64,000 bases of DNA from Pseudomonas solani (GTDB taxonomy: Bacteria > Pseudomonadota > Gammaproteobacteria > Pseudomonadales > Pseudomonadaceae), in assembly GCF_026072635.1 (NCBI RefSeq), contig NZ_AP023081.1, forward strand, positions 3,964,501 through 4,028,500, read 5' to 3'. Shown piece after piece: positions 49,863 through 60,551 of the stretch (the stretch's first letter is position 1; each line of letters begins with the position of its first letter). Both the position numbers and the translations under genes were made by a program. The notes under the pieces are model-generated. The model searched no databases, was not told the DNA's origin, and was given only the letters and a program-made list of their open reading frames with translations.

Positions 49863-51818
49863 TCAGGCCTGGGTTTCGCTCCAGGGGGCGGGGGGCCCGA
49901 TGAGGCGGCCCATGGCGCCCTGGATGCCCAGCTCGCCGAGCACGGCCAGCTCGCCGGGTGTTTCCACCATCTCGGCGATCAATGGCAGGTCGATGCTGTT
50001 GGTGGCGCGGTACATCGCTTCGATGAACATGCGCTTGTCGTTCTCCTGGTCGATGGCGCGGATGTAGGTGCCGTCGATCTTCAGGTAGGCCAGCCCCAGG
50101 TGGGTGAGGTTGCCGATCAGGCTGAAGCGCCCGCCGAAGTGTTGCAGGCCGAGGTGGAAGCCGGCTTCGCGTACCGCCTGGCTGAGCTGCTCCAGAGCGG
50201 CGGGGGGCGGCAGGAAGCGCTCGTCCACCTCCAGGGTCATCAGGTCGGCGTGCTGCGGGTGGGCGCGGAGCATGGCGAGCAGGCGTTCCTGGCTGGCAGG
50301 CTCGCGCAGGGTGGCGGCGGAGAGGCTCAGGGCCAGCGGCTCGGGGTGCTGCTCCAGGTGGGTGAGGGTGTGTTCGAGCATCGCCAGGTCGAAGCGCGCG
50401 GCCCAGCCCAGGCGTTCGATCCAGGGCAGGAAGCGGCCGGCGGCCACGGCTTCGCCCTGCGGGTCGAGCAGGCGCGCGAGGACCTTGCGGTGCAACAGCT
50501 TGCCGGTATCGGCGCAGTCGGCCACGGGCTGGAAGTAGAGCTGCAGCTTGCCTTGCTGAAGGGCTTCGTCGATCCACGCGCGCCAGCTGTGCAGGCCCTG
50601 ATTGGGCGCGGCCTGGTAGTCGTCGAGGCGTTCCCAGGGGTGTGTCGGGTTGCTTTGCGCCTGGGCCAGGGCCTGGTCGGCGCGACCGATGACGCTGGCG
50701 GCGTCCTCGCCGGGGCGGAAGGCGGCGATGCCCAGGTGGGCCACCGGGGTGCAGTCGCTGGCGCCGGTGCTGCGCAGGCTTTCCAGGGCGTCGCTGAGGC
50801 TTTGGGCGAGGAGGTCGGCGTCGTCGTTGACCAGGCCGGGGGCGAGCAGGGTGAATTCACCGCCCCGGCTGCGGGCGGCCAGCCAGTCGGGGTTGCCGCG
50901 GTCTTCCAGGACTTTCTTCAGCAGTTCGCCGATCTCGCCGATCAGGGCGTCGGTGCGCTGGCCGCCGAGGCGCTGGTTGAGGCCGCCGAGGTCGTTGACC
51001 CGCAGCAGCACCAGGTAGCCGGCGGCGTTCTGCTCGGCCACGGCCAGCTGGTTGCCCAGGCGGATGTCGAACTGACGGCGGTTGGCCAGGCCGGTGAGGC
51101 TGTCCTGGTAGGCCTCTTCGCGCAGCTTCTCGCTGCGCGCGGCTTCTTCGGCGAAAAGGGTCTTGAGCTTGTCGACCATCTGGTTCATGGCCAGCACCAC
51201 GCGCTTGAGCTCGGGGGTGCGCGGCACCTTGGGCAGGGTGAGGAATTCGCGGCGGCTGATGGCCTGGGCCTGCTGCACCATGTTGTCCAGCGGGCGCAGC
51301 TGGGTGCGCAGGAGGAAGCCGCCGAGCACGGCGCTGACCAGCCCGCAGAGCAGCAGCCAGAGCAGGCTGCCGATGGCGCTGTCCCACAGTTTGGCCAGGG
51401 CGAATTGCGGGTGGCTGAGCACCTCGACCCGCGCGGCCTGTTCCCAGCCGCGCATGATCAGGGCGTCGCCGCCCTGGGCGCGCAGGTCGACCAGCTTCAC
51501 GAACCAGGCGGGGACCTTTTCCGAGGTCGGGTCGGCCTGGCGTTCGACGATGACCTGTTCATCGGCGATGTTGACCACGCGGATGCGCGCGAAGTAGCCG
51601 CTGTCGAAGATCGAGCTGACCATCAGCTCGATCATCGCCGGGTCGTCCACGTGGGGCGTCATGGACAGGGCGAGGGCGGTGGCGGCGTCCTGGGCGTGGG
51701 AGCGCAACTGGCTGCGTAGCTGTTCCCGGGAGCTTTCCACCCCGGCGAGGAAGCTGCCGGTGAAGGCCACCACCAGGAACAGGCAGATCGCCAGAAACAG
51801 CTGCTTGAGTAACGACAT
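49863..51818 (-). CDS. lapD: LapD, inner-membrane c-di-GMP receptor controlling LapG
   Basis: 651 residues. The order is TM helix 1 (about 5-25), a periplasmic LapD/MoxY output domain (to about 150), TM helix 2 (about 150-172, IGSLLWLLLCGLVSAVLGGF) and HAMP. A degenerate GGDEF domain follows (about 240-400), with ARSRGGEFTLL in place of GGDEF. The EAL domain is degenerate too (about 420-645), with HRKVLARLL where active enzymes have ELLxR. RGGEF and KVL are the signature of LapD, which binds c-di-GMP but neither makes nor cleaves it, and then sequesters LapG in the periplasm. lapG ends 3 bp upstream, so the two are translated together. Confidence 0.95.
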   Translation of the reverse strand: MSLLKQLFLAICLFLVVAFTGSFLAGVESSREQLRSQLRSHAQDAATALALSMTPHVDDPAMIELMVSSIFDSGYFARIRVVNIADEQVIVERQADPTSEKVPAWFVKLVDLRAQGGDALIMRGWEQAARVEVLSHPQFALAKLWDSAIGSLLWLLLCGLVSAVLGGFLLRTQLRPLDNMVQQAQAISRREFLTLPKVPRTPELKRVVLAMNQMVDKLKTLFAEEAARSEKLREEAYQDSLTGLANRRQFDIRLGNQLAVAEQNAAGYLVLLRVNDLGGLNQRLGGQRTDALIGEIGELLKKVLEDRGNPDWLAARSRGGEFTLLAPGLVNDDADLLAQSLSDALESLRSTGASDCTPVAHLGIAAFRPGEDAASVIGRADQALAQAQSNPTHPWERLDDYQAAPNQGLHSWRAWIDEALQQGKLQLYFQPVADCADTGKLLHRKVLARLLDPQGEAVAAGRFLPWIERLGWAARFDLAMLEHTLTHLEQHPEPLALSLSAATLREPASQERLLAMLRAHPQHADLMTLEVDERFLPPPAALEQLSQAVREAGFHLGLQHFGGRFSLIGNLTHLGLAYLKIDGTYIRAIDQENDKRMFIEAMYRATNSIDLPLIAEMVETPGELAVLGELGIQGAMGRLIGPPAPWSETQA

Positions 51819-51821
51819 CGT

Positions 51822-52508
51822 CTATCCCTCTCCAATGGCGAAGCCTTCGGCGCGCATCTTTTGCAGGATGTCCTGCCAGCGCGAAAGCTTCTTGCTGTCA
51901 CCACTGCGCTTGCCGGCGGTGTACAGGCCTTCGGCGTTGAAGGCGTACACGGGCAGCAGGTCCTTGCGTTGCGAGGCCGGCCTTATTTCGCCGATCAGGT
52001 TGTCCAGCACCAGCGGGTCTGAGCTGGGGCTGGCGTAGTAGGTGAGCACCATGTGCGCCTGGTTGTAGTTGAGCGCCTTGACGTAGGTGATGCGCAGCTT
52101 CTCGGACGGGATGCCGAGCCGGCGCAGGGTGAAGTACTTGGCGATGGAGTAGTCCTCACAGTCGCCGGCGCCCTTGACCAGGGCTTCGACGGGGGTGGCC
52201 CAGTAGTCGTTCTGGCCCCAGTTGCGCTGGTCGTCGACGAAGCGCAGCTGGCGATTGAAGAAGCGATTGACGGCGGCGAGCTTGTCTTTCTCCGGCAATG
52301 CGCCGCTGCCGTCGATCAGCACGCTCCAGGCTTCGATGCGTTCCTTGGCGGTGCCGAGGCTGCCGTAGCGCTTCTGCGCGTTTTGCAGGATCAGGCCGAA
52401 ATCCCAGTTGGCGGCGACCGCCGAGACCAGCAGGCAGGCGAGCAGGGCCAGCCACGTCGTCCGTGGCCGTCCTTGCTTCGCTTTCGCACGCCGCCCTAGC
52501 CGCATCAT
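51822..52508 (-). CDS. lapG: LapG, periplasmic calcium-dependent cysteine protease
   Basis: 228 residues from ATG 52508 (ATG 52505 adjacent; GGAG 7 bp upstream). A basic N-terminus and signal segment (about 17-33, TTWLALLACLLVSAVAA) lead to the BTLCP domain. The catalytic triad is readable: C117 in GAGDCEDYSIAKY, H152 in NQAHMVLTYY and D169 in LVLDNL. The WDFG near the start of the domain is also usual. LapG cuts LapA-type adhesins in their TAAG site and frees them from the surface when c-di-GMP is low. First gene of the lapG-lapD operon; the likely substrate is the adhesin 5 kb away. Confidence 0.95.
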   Translation of the reverse strand: MMRLGRRAKAKQGRPRTTWLALLACLLVSAVAANWDFGLILQNAQKRYGSLGTAKERIEAWSVLIDGSGALPEKDKLAAVNRFFNRQLRFVDDQRNWGQNDYWATPVEALVKGAGDCEDYSIAKYFTLRRLGIPSEKLRITYVKALNYNQAHMVLTYYASPSSDPLVLDNLIGEIRPASQRKDLLPVYAFNAEGLYTAGKRSGDSKKLSRWQDILQKMRAEGFAIGEG

Positions 52509-52593
52509 CAGGGTCTCCGCCCTTGGATCAGTGCAGTCTAGGTGGTGGTCGGGCTTTTTGCCGGTGGGCTTGGGCGATGTTTCGGGGCGGGCT

Positions 52594-52995
52594 TCAGCCG
52601 CGGTCCAGGGTCTTCTGGCGCAGGATGTAGACGGTGACCAGCACGGCGCTGGTGAGCATGAAGCCGCGCGCCCAGGGCAGGGGCACGAGGTAGCAGGAGA
52701 AGGCGATGCTGACCCACATCAGGCCGATGGCGTAGACCTTGCCCTTGAGCGGGATGCCGTTGCCTTCGAGGTAGTCCCTGATCCAGGGACCGAGGTGCTT
52801 GTGGTTGACCAGCCAGAGGTAGAACCGCTGCGAACTGCGTACGAAACAGGCCGCGGCGAGGAGGAGAAAGGGCGTGGTCGGCAGCACCGGCAGGAAGATG
52901 CCGATCACACCCAGGGCGACGGCGAGCCAGCCGACCACCAGCAGTACGTAGCGTACTGCCGGGTTGCGGCTCTGGCGGATGTCACCGTGCGCCAT
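52594..52995 (-). CDS. YbaN/DUF454 inner-membrane protein
   Basis: 133 residues. The DUF454 pattern is clear: VRYVLLVVGWLAVALGVIGI, then FLPVLPTTPFLLLAAACFVRS (the LPTTPF motif), FYLWLVNHKHLGPWIRDYLE, and two further helices at about 83-125. The protein has four hydrophobic segments and a short cytoplasmic N-terminus. Function is unknown; E. coli YbaN is the reference. It is 13 bp downstream of the UPF0149 gene, so probably cotranscribed. Confidence 0.92.
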   Translation of the reverse strand: MAHGDIRQSRNPAVRYVLLVVGWLAVALGVIGIFLPVLPTTPFLLLAAACFVRSSQRFYLWLVNHKHLGPWIRDYLEGNGIPLKGKVYAIGLMWVSIAFSCYLVPLPWARGFMLTSAVLVTVYILRQKTLDRG

Positions 52996-53008
52996 CAGCG
53001 CGACCTGC

Positions 53009-53596
53009 TCAGTGGCTGCGCGGCTTGAGCAGTGCGGGTTTCTCTTCGGGGGCGTTGCAGAGCAGGAACAGGGCGGTCAGCAGCTCGGGGATCTGCTCGA
53101 TCATCTCGTCGACCAGGTTGCGGTCGGCGGCGATGTCGGCGAACTCGGGCTGCTCGTCGAACAGGCCGGAGCCGACCATGATCGGCAGCAGCAGCTCGCT
53201 GACTTCCTCTTCGGATTCCTCGAACCACACGGCCTCGCGCAGGAACACGCCTTCCATGAAGCCGATGCACCAGCCGCGCAGGTCGGAGTCGTCCGGGTCA
53301 TCGCCCAGGTCGAGGTCGCAGGGCATCTCCGGGTCTTCGTCGCTGGCCAGCTGGCGGGCGATGTGGGCCTTGAGCAGCAGCAGGGTGGCTTCGATCTCCT
53401 CACGCTCGGCGTCGCTGCGGTAATGCGGCGGCTCGGCGAACAGGGCGTCGATCCACTCACGCTCCGGAACCGGGTCCGGGCAGATGGACAGTGCGGTCAG
53501 GTAGCCATGGGCGGCCACGTAGTCCAAGGCTTCTTCGTGCAGGTCATCGGCATCGAGGAAGGCTTGCAGGCGGGACAATTGCTCAGCGAAGGACAT
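53009..53596 (-). CDS. YecA/YgfB (UPF0149) family protein
   Basis: 195 residues from ATG 53596. It is an acidic helical protein of the UPF0149 type: SFAEQLSRLQAFLDADDLHE and EALDYVAAHGYLTALSICPD at the N-terminus, then DLRGWCIGFMEGVFLREAVW in the middle, and a C-terminal helix pair. There is no SEC-C zinc motif of longer YecA proteins. The role is unknown. It is first in a leftward pair with DUF454 and divergent from recQ. Confidence 0.88.
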   Translation of the reverse strand: MSFAEQLSRLQAFLDADDLHEEALDYVAAHGYLTALSICPDPVPEREWIDALFAEPPHYRSDAEREEIEATLLLLKAHIARQLASDEDPEMPCDLDLGDDPDDSDLRGWCIGFMEGVFLREAVWFEESEEEVSELLLPIMVGSGLFDEQPEFADIAADRNLVDEMIEQIPELLTALFLLCNAPEEKPALLKPRSH

Positions 53597-53703
53597 CGTG
53601 GGACTACCTAAGAGGATTAAACGAGGGTGGATTCTAGTCGAGTGCGAAGCCCGCGGCAAAAGCGCTCCCGATGGGCGAAGGCTTCCCCGGGCGTTTGCTG
53701 ACG

Positions 53704-53709
53704 TATAAT
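53704..53709 (+). promoter_or_regulatory. recQ: Likely -10 box of recQ
   Basis: A perfect TATAAT stands 24 bp before the recQ start. No good -35 box lies 17 bp upstream (GCTTCC), so strength is uncertain. Confidence 0.5.
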
Positions 53710-53733
53710 GCCCGGCTTCATTCGGAGACCCGC

Positions 53734-55866
<2,133 letters not shown>

Positions 55867-56096
55867 GTGGAGGGGCACGGCCCCTCGTGACCCCTCCGGC
55901 CTCTTGTGGCCGATTCCGCCTGCTACTAATGTGCAACAAGGCTTCCGGCCGGCGATGTGAGGTCGCCGCCGGTGCCGTGAGGGGCAGGGCCGTGAGGGCG
56001 CTTCGTCTACGTGAGGTAGGCGGCGATGTACTCCTGTCCTGACGCTGCAAGGCCGGGCGCGGCAGTAGGTCCCGGCTCAAATAAGAAGAGGTGGCA

Positions 56097-57266
56097 GTGT
56101 CGACACTCAACGCCTGGCTGGACGAAGTGCGCCCGAATCCCTATGCCGACCAGCTCGCCCTGGGCTTCCGGCAACTGCGTTTCGTCCGACCGCTGGAACA
56201 GGAATACCGCAACTACTTCCTCGAGCAGACCTTCGACCTCAAGCGCATCGCGCTGCTGCTCGGGCTGCCCATCTGGCTGGCCTTCGCCTTTCTCGATTTC
56301 CACCTGATCGCCAGCGCCGAACGCTGGTGGATGCTTGCCGTGCGCCTGGGGGTGCTGGTGCTGCTGGTGGTCTGCGGCTTGCTGATCCTGCAGCGGCGCC
56401 ATGTTCATCTGCTGGTGCCCCTGAGCCTGGTGTGCGTCAGCGCCCTGGGCGTGGGGGCGGCGGCGGTGGTGGCCATCGCCCATCGGGTCGACCCGTCATT
56501 CCCCTATGAAGGCCTGCTGCTGGTGTGCATGGCGGCCTATTTCGTGGTGGGCCTGCGCCTGGGTGAAGCGCTGCTGGTGTCACTGCTGATCCTGGTGGCC
56601 TACGTGGCGCTGGAGCTCTGGGCCGGGTTGCCCTGGCCGCGCCTGGTCAACAACCTGCTGTTCCTAGTGTTCGGCAACCTGGTGGGGGCGGTGGGCTGCT
56701 ACCTGCTGGAGTTCAAGTCGCGGGAGCACTTCCTCGTCAGCCGGCTGATGCGGGTGCTGGCCGAGCACGACAGCCTCACCGGGCTGCATAACCGGCGCAG
56801 CTTCAACCGCCAGTTGGAGCGCGTCTGGCGCCAGGCCCAGCGCGAGGGGCTGCCGCTGGCGCTGATGCTCTGCGATGTCGACCACTTCAAGGCCTACAAC
56901 GACCTCTACGGCCACCAGGGCGGCGACCACGCCCTGCAGCGGGTGGCGGGGGTGCTGGAAGATGCCGCGCGACGGCCGCTGGACATGGCGGTGCGCCTGG
57001 GGGGCGAGGAGTTCGCGGTGCTGCTCTATGGCACGCCGGAAGCGGAGGCGCGGCAGTGCGCGGAGAACGTGCGCGCGGCCCTGGAGGGCCTGGCGATCCG
57101 CCACGAGGGCTCGCAGGTGGCCGAGGTGCTGACGATGTCCATCGGCCTGGCCTGCATCTTCCCGGGCAACGACATGCCCCTGGGCCAGCTGTACGAACTC
57201 TACGAGCACGCCGACCGCGCGCTCTACGAGGCCAAGGCGTTCGGGCGTAACCAGGTGGTGGCGTAG
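56097..57266 (+). CDS. Membrane diguanylate cyclase (GGDEF)
   Basis: 389 residues from GTG 56097 (AGAGG upstream; GTG 56091 in frame is possible). The N-terminal half has about six membrane helices (about 50-205), in a MASE-like arrangement of unknown ligand. A short linker leads to a GGDEF domain (about 220-385): DSLTGLHNRRSFNR, LCDVDHFKAYNDLYGH and the active GGEEF. The inhibitory I-site RPLD sits five residues before it, so feedback by c-di-GMP is likely. It should make c-di-GMP. LapD, a c-di-GMP receptor, lies 4.3 kb to the left, although many cyclases exist in any Pseudomonas. Confidence 0.93.
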   Translation: MSTLNAWLDEVRPNPYADQLALGFRQLRFVRPLEQEYRNYFLEQTFDLKRIALLLGLPIWLAFAFLDFHLIASAERWWMLAVRLGVLVLLVVCGLLILQRRHVHLLVPLSLVCVSALGVGAAAVVAIAHRVDPSFPYEGLLLVCMAAYFVVGLRLGEALLVSLLILVAYVALELWAGLPWPRLVNNLLFLVFGNLVGAVGCYLLEFKSREHFLVSRLMRVLAEHDSLTGLHNRRSFNRQLERVWRQAQREGLPLALMLCDVDHFKAYNDLYGHQGGDHALQRVAGVLEDAARRPLDMAVRLGGEEFAVLLYGTPEAEARQCAENVRAALEGLAIRHEGSQVAEVLTMSIGLACIFPGNDMPLGQLYELYEHADRALYEAKAFGRNQVVA

Positions 57267-57354
57267 TTCGTCGCTCGCGGTGGCGCGCTGCGTGACTGCG
57301 TGCCCTGGTACGGCGGTGCTAGGATCGCGCCTTCCCACCTGACGAGCCCTGCCC

Positions 57355-58371
57355 ATGAACAAGCTGATCGGCGCTGGCGGCCAGCCGCATTACGGACTTT
57401 TCGACGGCACTCCCGGCCTGGTCAACTACCGTGATTTCGACTTTCGCTCGCCCATGGGCCGTCGCCTGGGGGCGCTGGCGAAGTGGCGGCGCTTCCATCA
57501 GTTCCAGTACTTCGGCCTGATCAGCGACCAGCTCATCGGCGGCTGCGCCCTGGCCAACCTGAGCCTGGCCGGCATTGGTTTCGTCTACCTGTTCCACCCG
57601 GCCAGCGGGCGCATGATCGAGCGCCAGTTCAAGCTGCCGCTGGGCATGGGCACGCGTTTTTCCCAGGTGCCGGACGAGGGCGTCTGCGAACTGCGCCAGG
57701 GCCGCAACCTGCTGCGCCTGGAGAATTCGCCGAACCCCAAGGAGAAGCGCCTGCTGGTGGAGCTGGACGACGGCACCCGCATCGACGCCTGTTTCTCCGA
57801 GGATGAGCCGGCCTTCCAGCCCATGAGCCTGTGCACGCCCACCGCCGTGAACGGCTGGGTCTATGCGCGCAAGGTGGCAGGGGTCACCTGCCGGGGCGAG
57901 GTGCGCAGCGCGTTGGGTGATTTCGACCTGCAGGCCATCGGCGCCTTCGCCCACCACGATTGGTCCGCCGGCTACATGCGCCCGGAGACCTTCTGGAACT
58001 GGGCCTGCCTGTCCGGTGAGGCCCAGGGGCTGCGGGTGGGGGTGAACCTGTCCTGCGGGGTCAACGAAACCAGCTTCACCGAGAACTGTTTCTGGATCGA
58101 TGGCGAGCTGATCAAGGTGGACTGCGTGCGCTTCGCCTTCGATCGCGACCGGCCGCTGGAGCAGTGGCTGATCACTTCCAACGACGGCCAGGTGGAGCTG
58201 CGCTTCACCGGCACCGGCCTGCACAAGGAGCGCCTGAACCTGTGCTTCATCGCCAGCAACTTCAAGCAGATATTCGGCCGCTTCGACGGTGTGCTGCGCC
58301 CCCACGACCGGGCGCCTGTGAGCATCGATGGGCTCTGGGGCTTCGTCGAAGACCAATATGTGAAGTGGTAG
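57355..58371 (+). CDS. DUF2804 family protein
   Basis: 338 residues. The family pattern includes LVNYRDFDFRSPMGRRLGAL near the start, KWRRFHQFQYFGLISDQ, AHHDWSAGYMRPETFWNWAC at about 203-220, GVNETSFTENCFWIDG and ASNFKQIFGRFDG. No signal peptide or membrane helix is evident. The fold is expected to be beta-rich, related to lipocalin-like AttH/CrtC families that act on hydrophobic compounds; that link is inferred. It stands between a diguanylate cyclase and a MarR/MFS pair as a single gene. Confidence 0.9.
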   Translation: MNKLIGAGGQPHYGLFDGTPGLVNYRDFDFRSPMGRRLGALAKWRRFHQFQYFGLISDQLIGGCALANLSLAGIGFVYLFHPASGRMIERQFKLPLGMGTRFSQVPDEGVCELRQGRNLLRLENSPNPKEKRLLVELDDGTRIDACFSEDEPAFQPMSLCTPTAVNGWVYARKVAGVTCRGEVRSALGDFDLQAIGAFAHHDWSAGYMRPETFWNWACLSGEAQGLRVGVNLSCGVNETSFTENCFWIDGELIKVDCVRFAFDRDRPLEQWLITSNDGQVELRFTGTGLHKERLNLCFIASNFKQIFGRFDGVLRPHDRAPVSIDGLWGFVEDQYVKW

Positions 58372-58408
58372 ATACAAAGCTGCGCTTGCTCCCGGCTGTC
58401 GCCTATGG

Positions 58409-58427
58409 TTAGCTCGCTAATTATTAG
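58409..58427. promoter_or_regulatory. SlyA/MarR-type operator upstream of the regulator-pump pair
   Basis: TTAGCTCGCTAA (58409-58420) differs from the SlyA consensus TTAGCAAGCTAA only in the centre. It overlaps the perfect palindrome CTAATTATTAG (58417-58427). Both lie 25-43 bp before the MarR start, where they would cover a promoter. Confidence 0.65.
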
Positions 58428-58451
58428 TTTAGGCAGTTAGAGTCCGTTTCA

Positions 58452-58886
58452 ATGTCCCATACCGATCAACACCGCTTTGCCATGCAGCTCGCGCAGATGT
58501 CGCGGGCCTGGCGTGCGGAGCTGGATCGCCGGCTCGTCGACCTCGGCCTGTCCCAGGCTCGCTGGCTGGTTCTCCTGCATCTCGCTCGCTTCGAAGAACT
58601 CCCCACCCAGCGTGAACTGGCGCAGAGCGTCGGCGTCGAGGGCCCGACCCTGGCCCGGCTGCTCGACAGCCTGGAAGCCCAGGGGCTGGTGCAGCGCCTG
58701 GCCGTCGCCGAGGACCGCCGCGCCAAGAAGATCACCCTGTGCCCCAAGGCACGGCCGCTGATCGAGAAGATCGAGGCCATCTCCAACCAGCTGCGCAGGG
58801 AGGTCTTCACCGATATCGATGAAGAGGAACTGCGCCGCTGCCAGCAGGTACACGCGCGGATACTGGCCAACCTGGAACGGCGTTGA
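58452..58886 (+). CDS. SlyA/MarR-family transcriptional regulator
   Basis: 144 residues. The winged helix contains LSQARWLVLLHLARFEELPT, ELAQSVGVEGPTLARLLDSL and the wing LAVAEDRRAKKITLCP with the DRR motif. It is of SlyA length and order. A near-consensus SlyA box precedes it, so it probably represses itself and the MFS gene that overlaps its stop by one base. Ligand-driven release is expected. Confidence 0.93.
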   Translation: MSHTDQHRFAMQLAQMSRAWRAELDRRLVDLGLSQARWLVLLHLARFEELPTQRELAQSVGVEGPTLARLLDSLEAQGLVQRLAVAEDRRAKKITLCPKARPLIEKIEAISNQLRREVFTDIDEEELRRCQQVHARILANLERR

Positions 58887-60286
58887 TGCAGGACCTCGAG
58901 GCCCTGCACGCGCGCTACGGCCCGCGTTACCCGCAGTTGCTGCTGGGGCTGCTGATGGTCGGCAGCATGGCGATGATCCTCGCGTCCACCAGCATCAACG
59001 TGGCCTTGCCCGCGATCATGGCCGACTTCGCCATCGGCCGACCGCTGGCGCAATGGCTGGCCACGGGGTTCCTCGCCTCCATGACCGCCGGCCTGCTGCT
59101 CGCCGCCTGGGCCCAGTCGCGGCTCGGTGCGCGCCGCACCGTGCAGGGCGGTTTGCTGATCTTCACCCTGTGCTCCCTGCTGGCCCTGGCGGCCACTTCC
59201 GCCTGGCAGCTGATCGCCCTGCGCATCGTCCAGGGGGCCTGCGCCGGGATCATCCAGCCGCTGGCGATGGTGCTGATCTTCCGCATCTTCGCCGAGGGCG
59301 GGCGCGGCATGGCGCTGGGCACCTACGGGCTCGGGGTGATGATTGCGCCAACGCTCGGGCCGACCATCGGCGGCTACCTGATCGACCATTTCGGCTGGGA
59401 GGCGGTGTTCTGGCTGCCCTTGCCCATGTGCCTGGCGGCGGCCGTTGGCGCCCAGTGGCTGATGCCCTCGGACCGCGACCGCAGCACGCCGGGCGTCGAT
59501 CTCGTGGCGTTCCTGTTCCTCAGCGTTGCACTGTTCGCGCTGCTCGGCGCCTTGGCCGAAGCCCAGCGCTTCGGCTGGCTGGCACCGAGCTGCTGGATCC
59601 CCGGGCTGCTGGGCCTGGGCGCAACCCTGGGCTTCGTCCTGCGCAGCCGCGCCAGCCCACGGCCTTTGCTGCCGTTGGCGCTGTGGCGCCACCGGGCCTT
59701 CCGCAAGGCCAGTTGGGTGGCGCTGATCCTCGGCCTCGGGCTCTACGGCTCCACCTACCTGATCCCGCTGTTCCTGCAGACGGTCGAAGGCTACAGCGCC
59801 GGCCGCGCGGGCCTGTTGCTGCTGCCCACCGGGGTGGTGCTGGGCGTGGCGTCGTTCGTGGGCGGCTGGCTTAGCGACAAGCTTTCCGCCGCGCTACTAC
59901 TGGTGGCCGGGCTGCTGGTGTTCGCCCTGTCATCCCTGGGGCTGGGCCTGGTGGACAGCGGCGCCTCCTTCCTCGTGCTGTGCTTTTGGGCCTGCCTCGG
60001 TCGCCTCGGCCTGGGCTTGCTGCTGCCGGCCTTGAGCACCGGTTCGCTGGACGTGCTCAGTGCCGAGGAACTGGCCCTGGGCGCCGGCGCCATCACCTTC
60101 GTGCGCCAGCTCGGCGGAGCCTTCGGGGTCAACCTGATGACCTTCTTCCTGGAGTGGCGCTACCACGCCGGCGGCGGCGACCTGCAGGCCGAGGCGCTGG
60201 CGTTCCAGCAGACCTTTTGGCTGGTCGCCGGGCTTTTTCTCCTGGCGGTGTGGCCTGCGTGGGGCGTGCGCGCGACAAAAGGCTGA
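58886..60286 (+). CDS. DHA2-type MFS multidrug transporter
   Basis: 466 residues from ATG 58886, overlapping the regulator's stop (TGATG). Fourteen hydrophobic segments can be counted. The first loop has LATGFLASMTAGLLLAAWAQ and SRLGARRTV, and helix 5 has GTYGLGVMIAPTLGPTIGGY, the antiporter motif of the EmrB/QacA group. It should export drugs or toxic organics using proton motive force. No EmrA-like partner adjoins it. Control by the cotranscribed SlyA-type regulator is likely. Confidence 0.93.
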   Translation: MQDLEALHARYGPRYPQLLLGLLMVGSMAMILASTSINVALPAIMADFAIGRPLAQWLATGFLASMTAGLLLAAWAQSRLGARRTVQGGLLIFTLCSLLALAATSAWQLIALRIVQGACAGIIQPLAMVLIFRIFAEGGRGMALGTYGLGVMIAPTLGPTIGGYLIDHFGWEAVFWLPLPMCLAAAVGAQWLMPSDRDRSTPGVDLVAFLFLSVALFALLGALAEAQRFGWLAPSCWIPGLLGLGATLGFVLRSRASPRPLLPLALWRHRAFRKASWVALILGLGLYGSTYLIPLFLQTVEGYSAGRAGLLLLPTGVVLGVASFVGGWLSDKLSAALLLVAGLLVFALSSLGLGLVDSGASFLVLCFWACLGRLGLGLLLPALSTGSLDVLSAEELALGAGAITFVRQLGGAFGVNLMTFFLEWRYHAGGGDLQAEALAFQQTFWLVAGLFLLAVWPAWGVRATKG

Positions 60287-60551
60287 CGAAGCTCTATAAA
60301 TACTCAGTAAAGGTGTGATTTCCGTCACTTTCATGGCGAACTTGCGGTAGGATTTCACCTGCCTGATGGCCCAAGGCCTCTACGCCGGGCAATCTGGGAA
60401 ATTGCATCCATACTTATTTTCAGTTGGGTTCCAGGGATCGCCGCCCGACGCGTTTTCTTTCAATGCCGACGCCCGTTTTCGCCCCTCCATGGACTCAGGA
60501 TCGTAGGGAGGCGGCTGTGGCGTTCGAGCCGGCATGACCGGGGGAGGGCAC

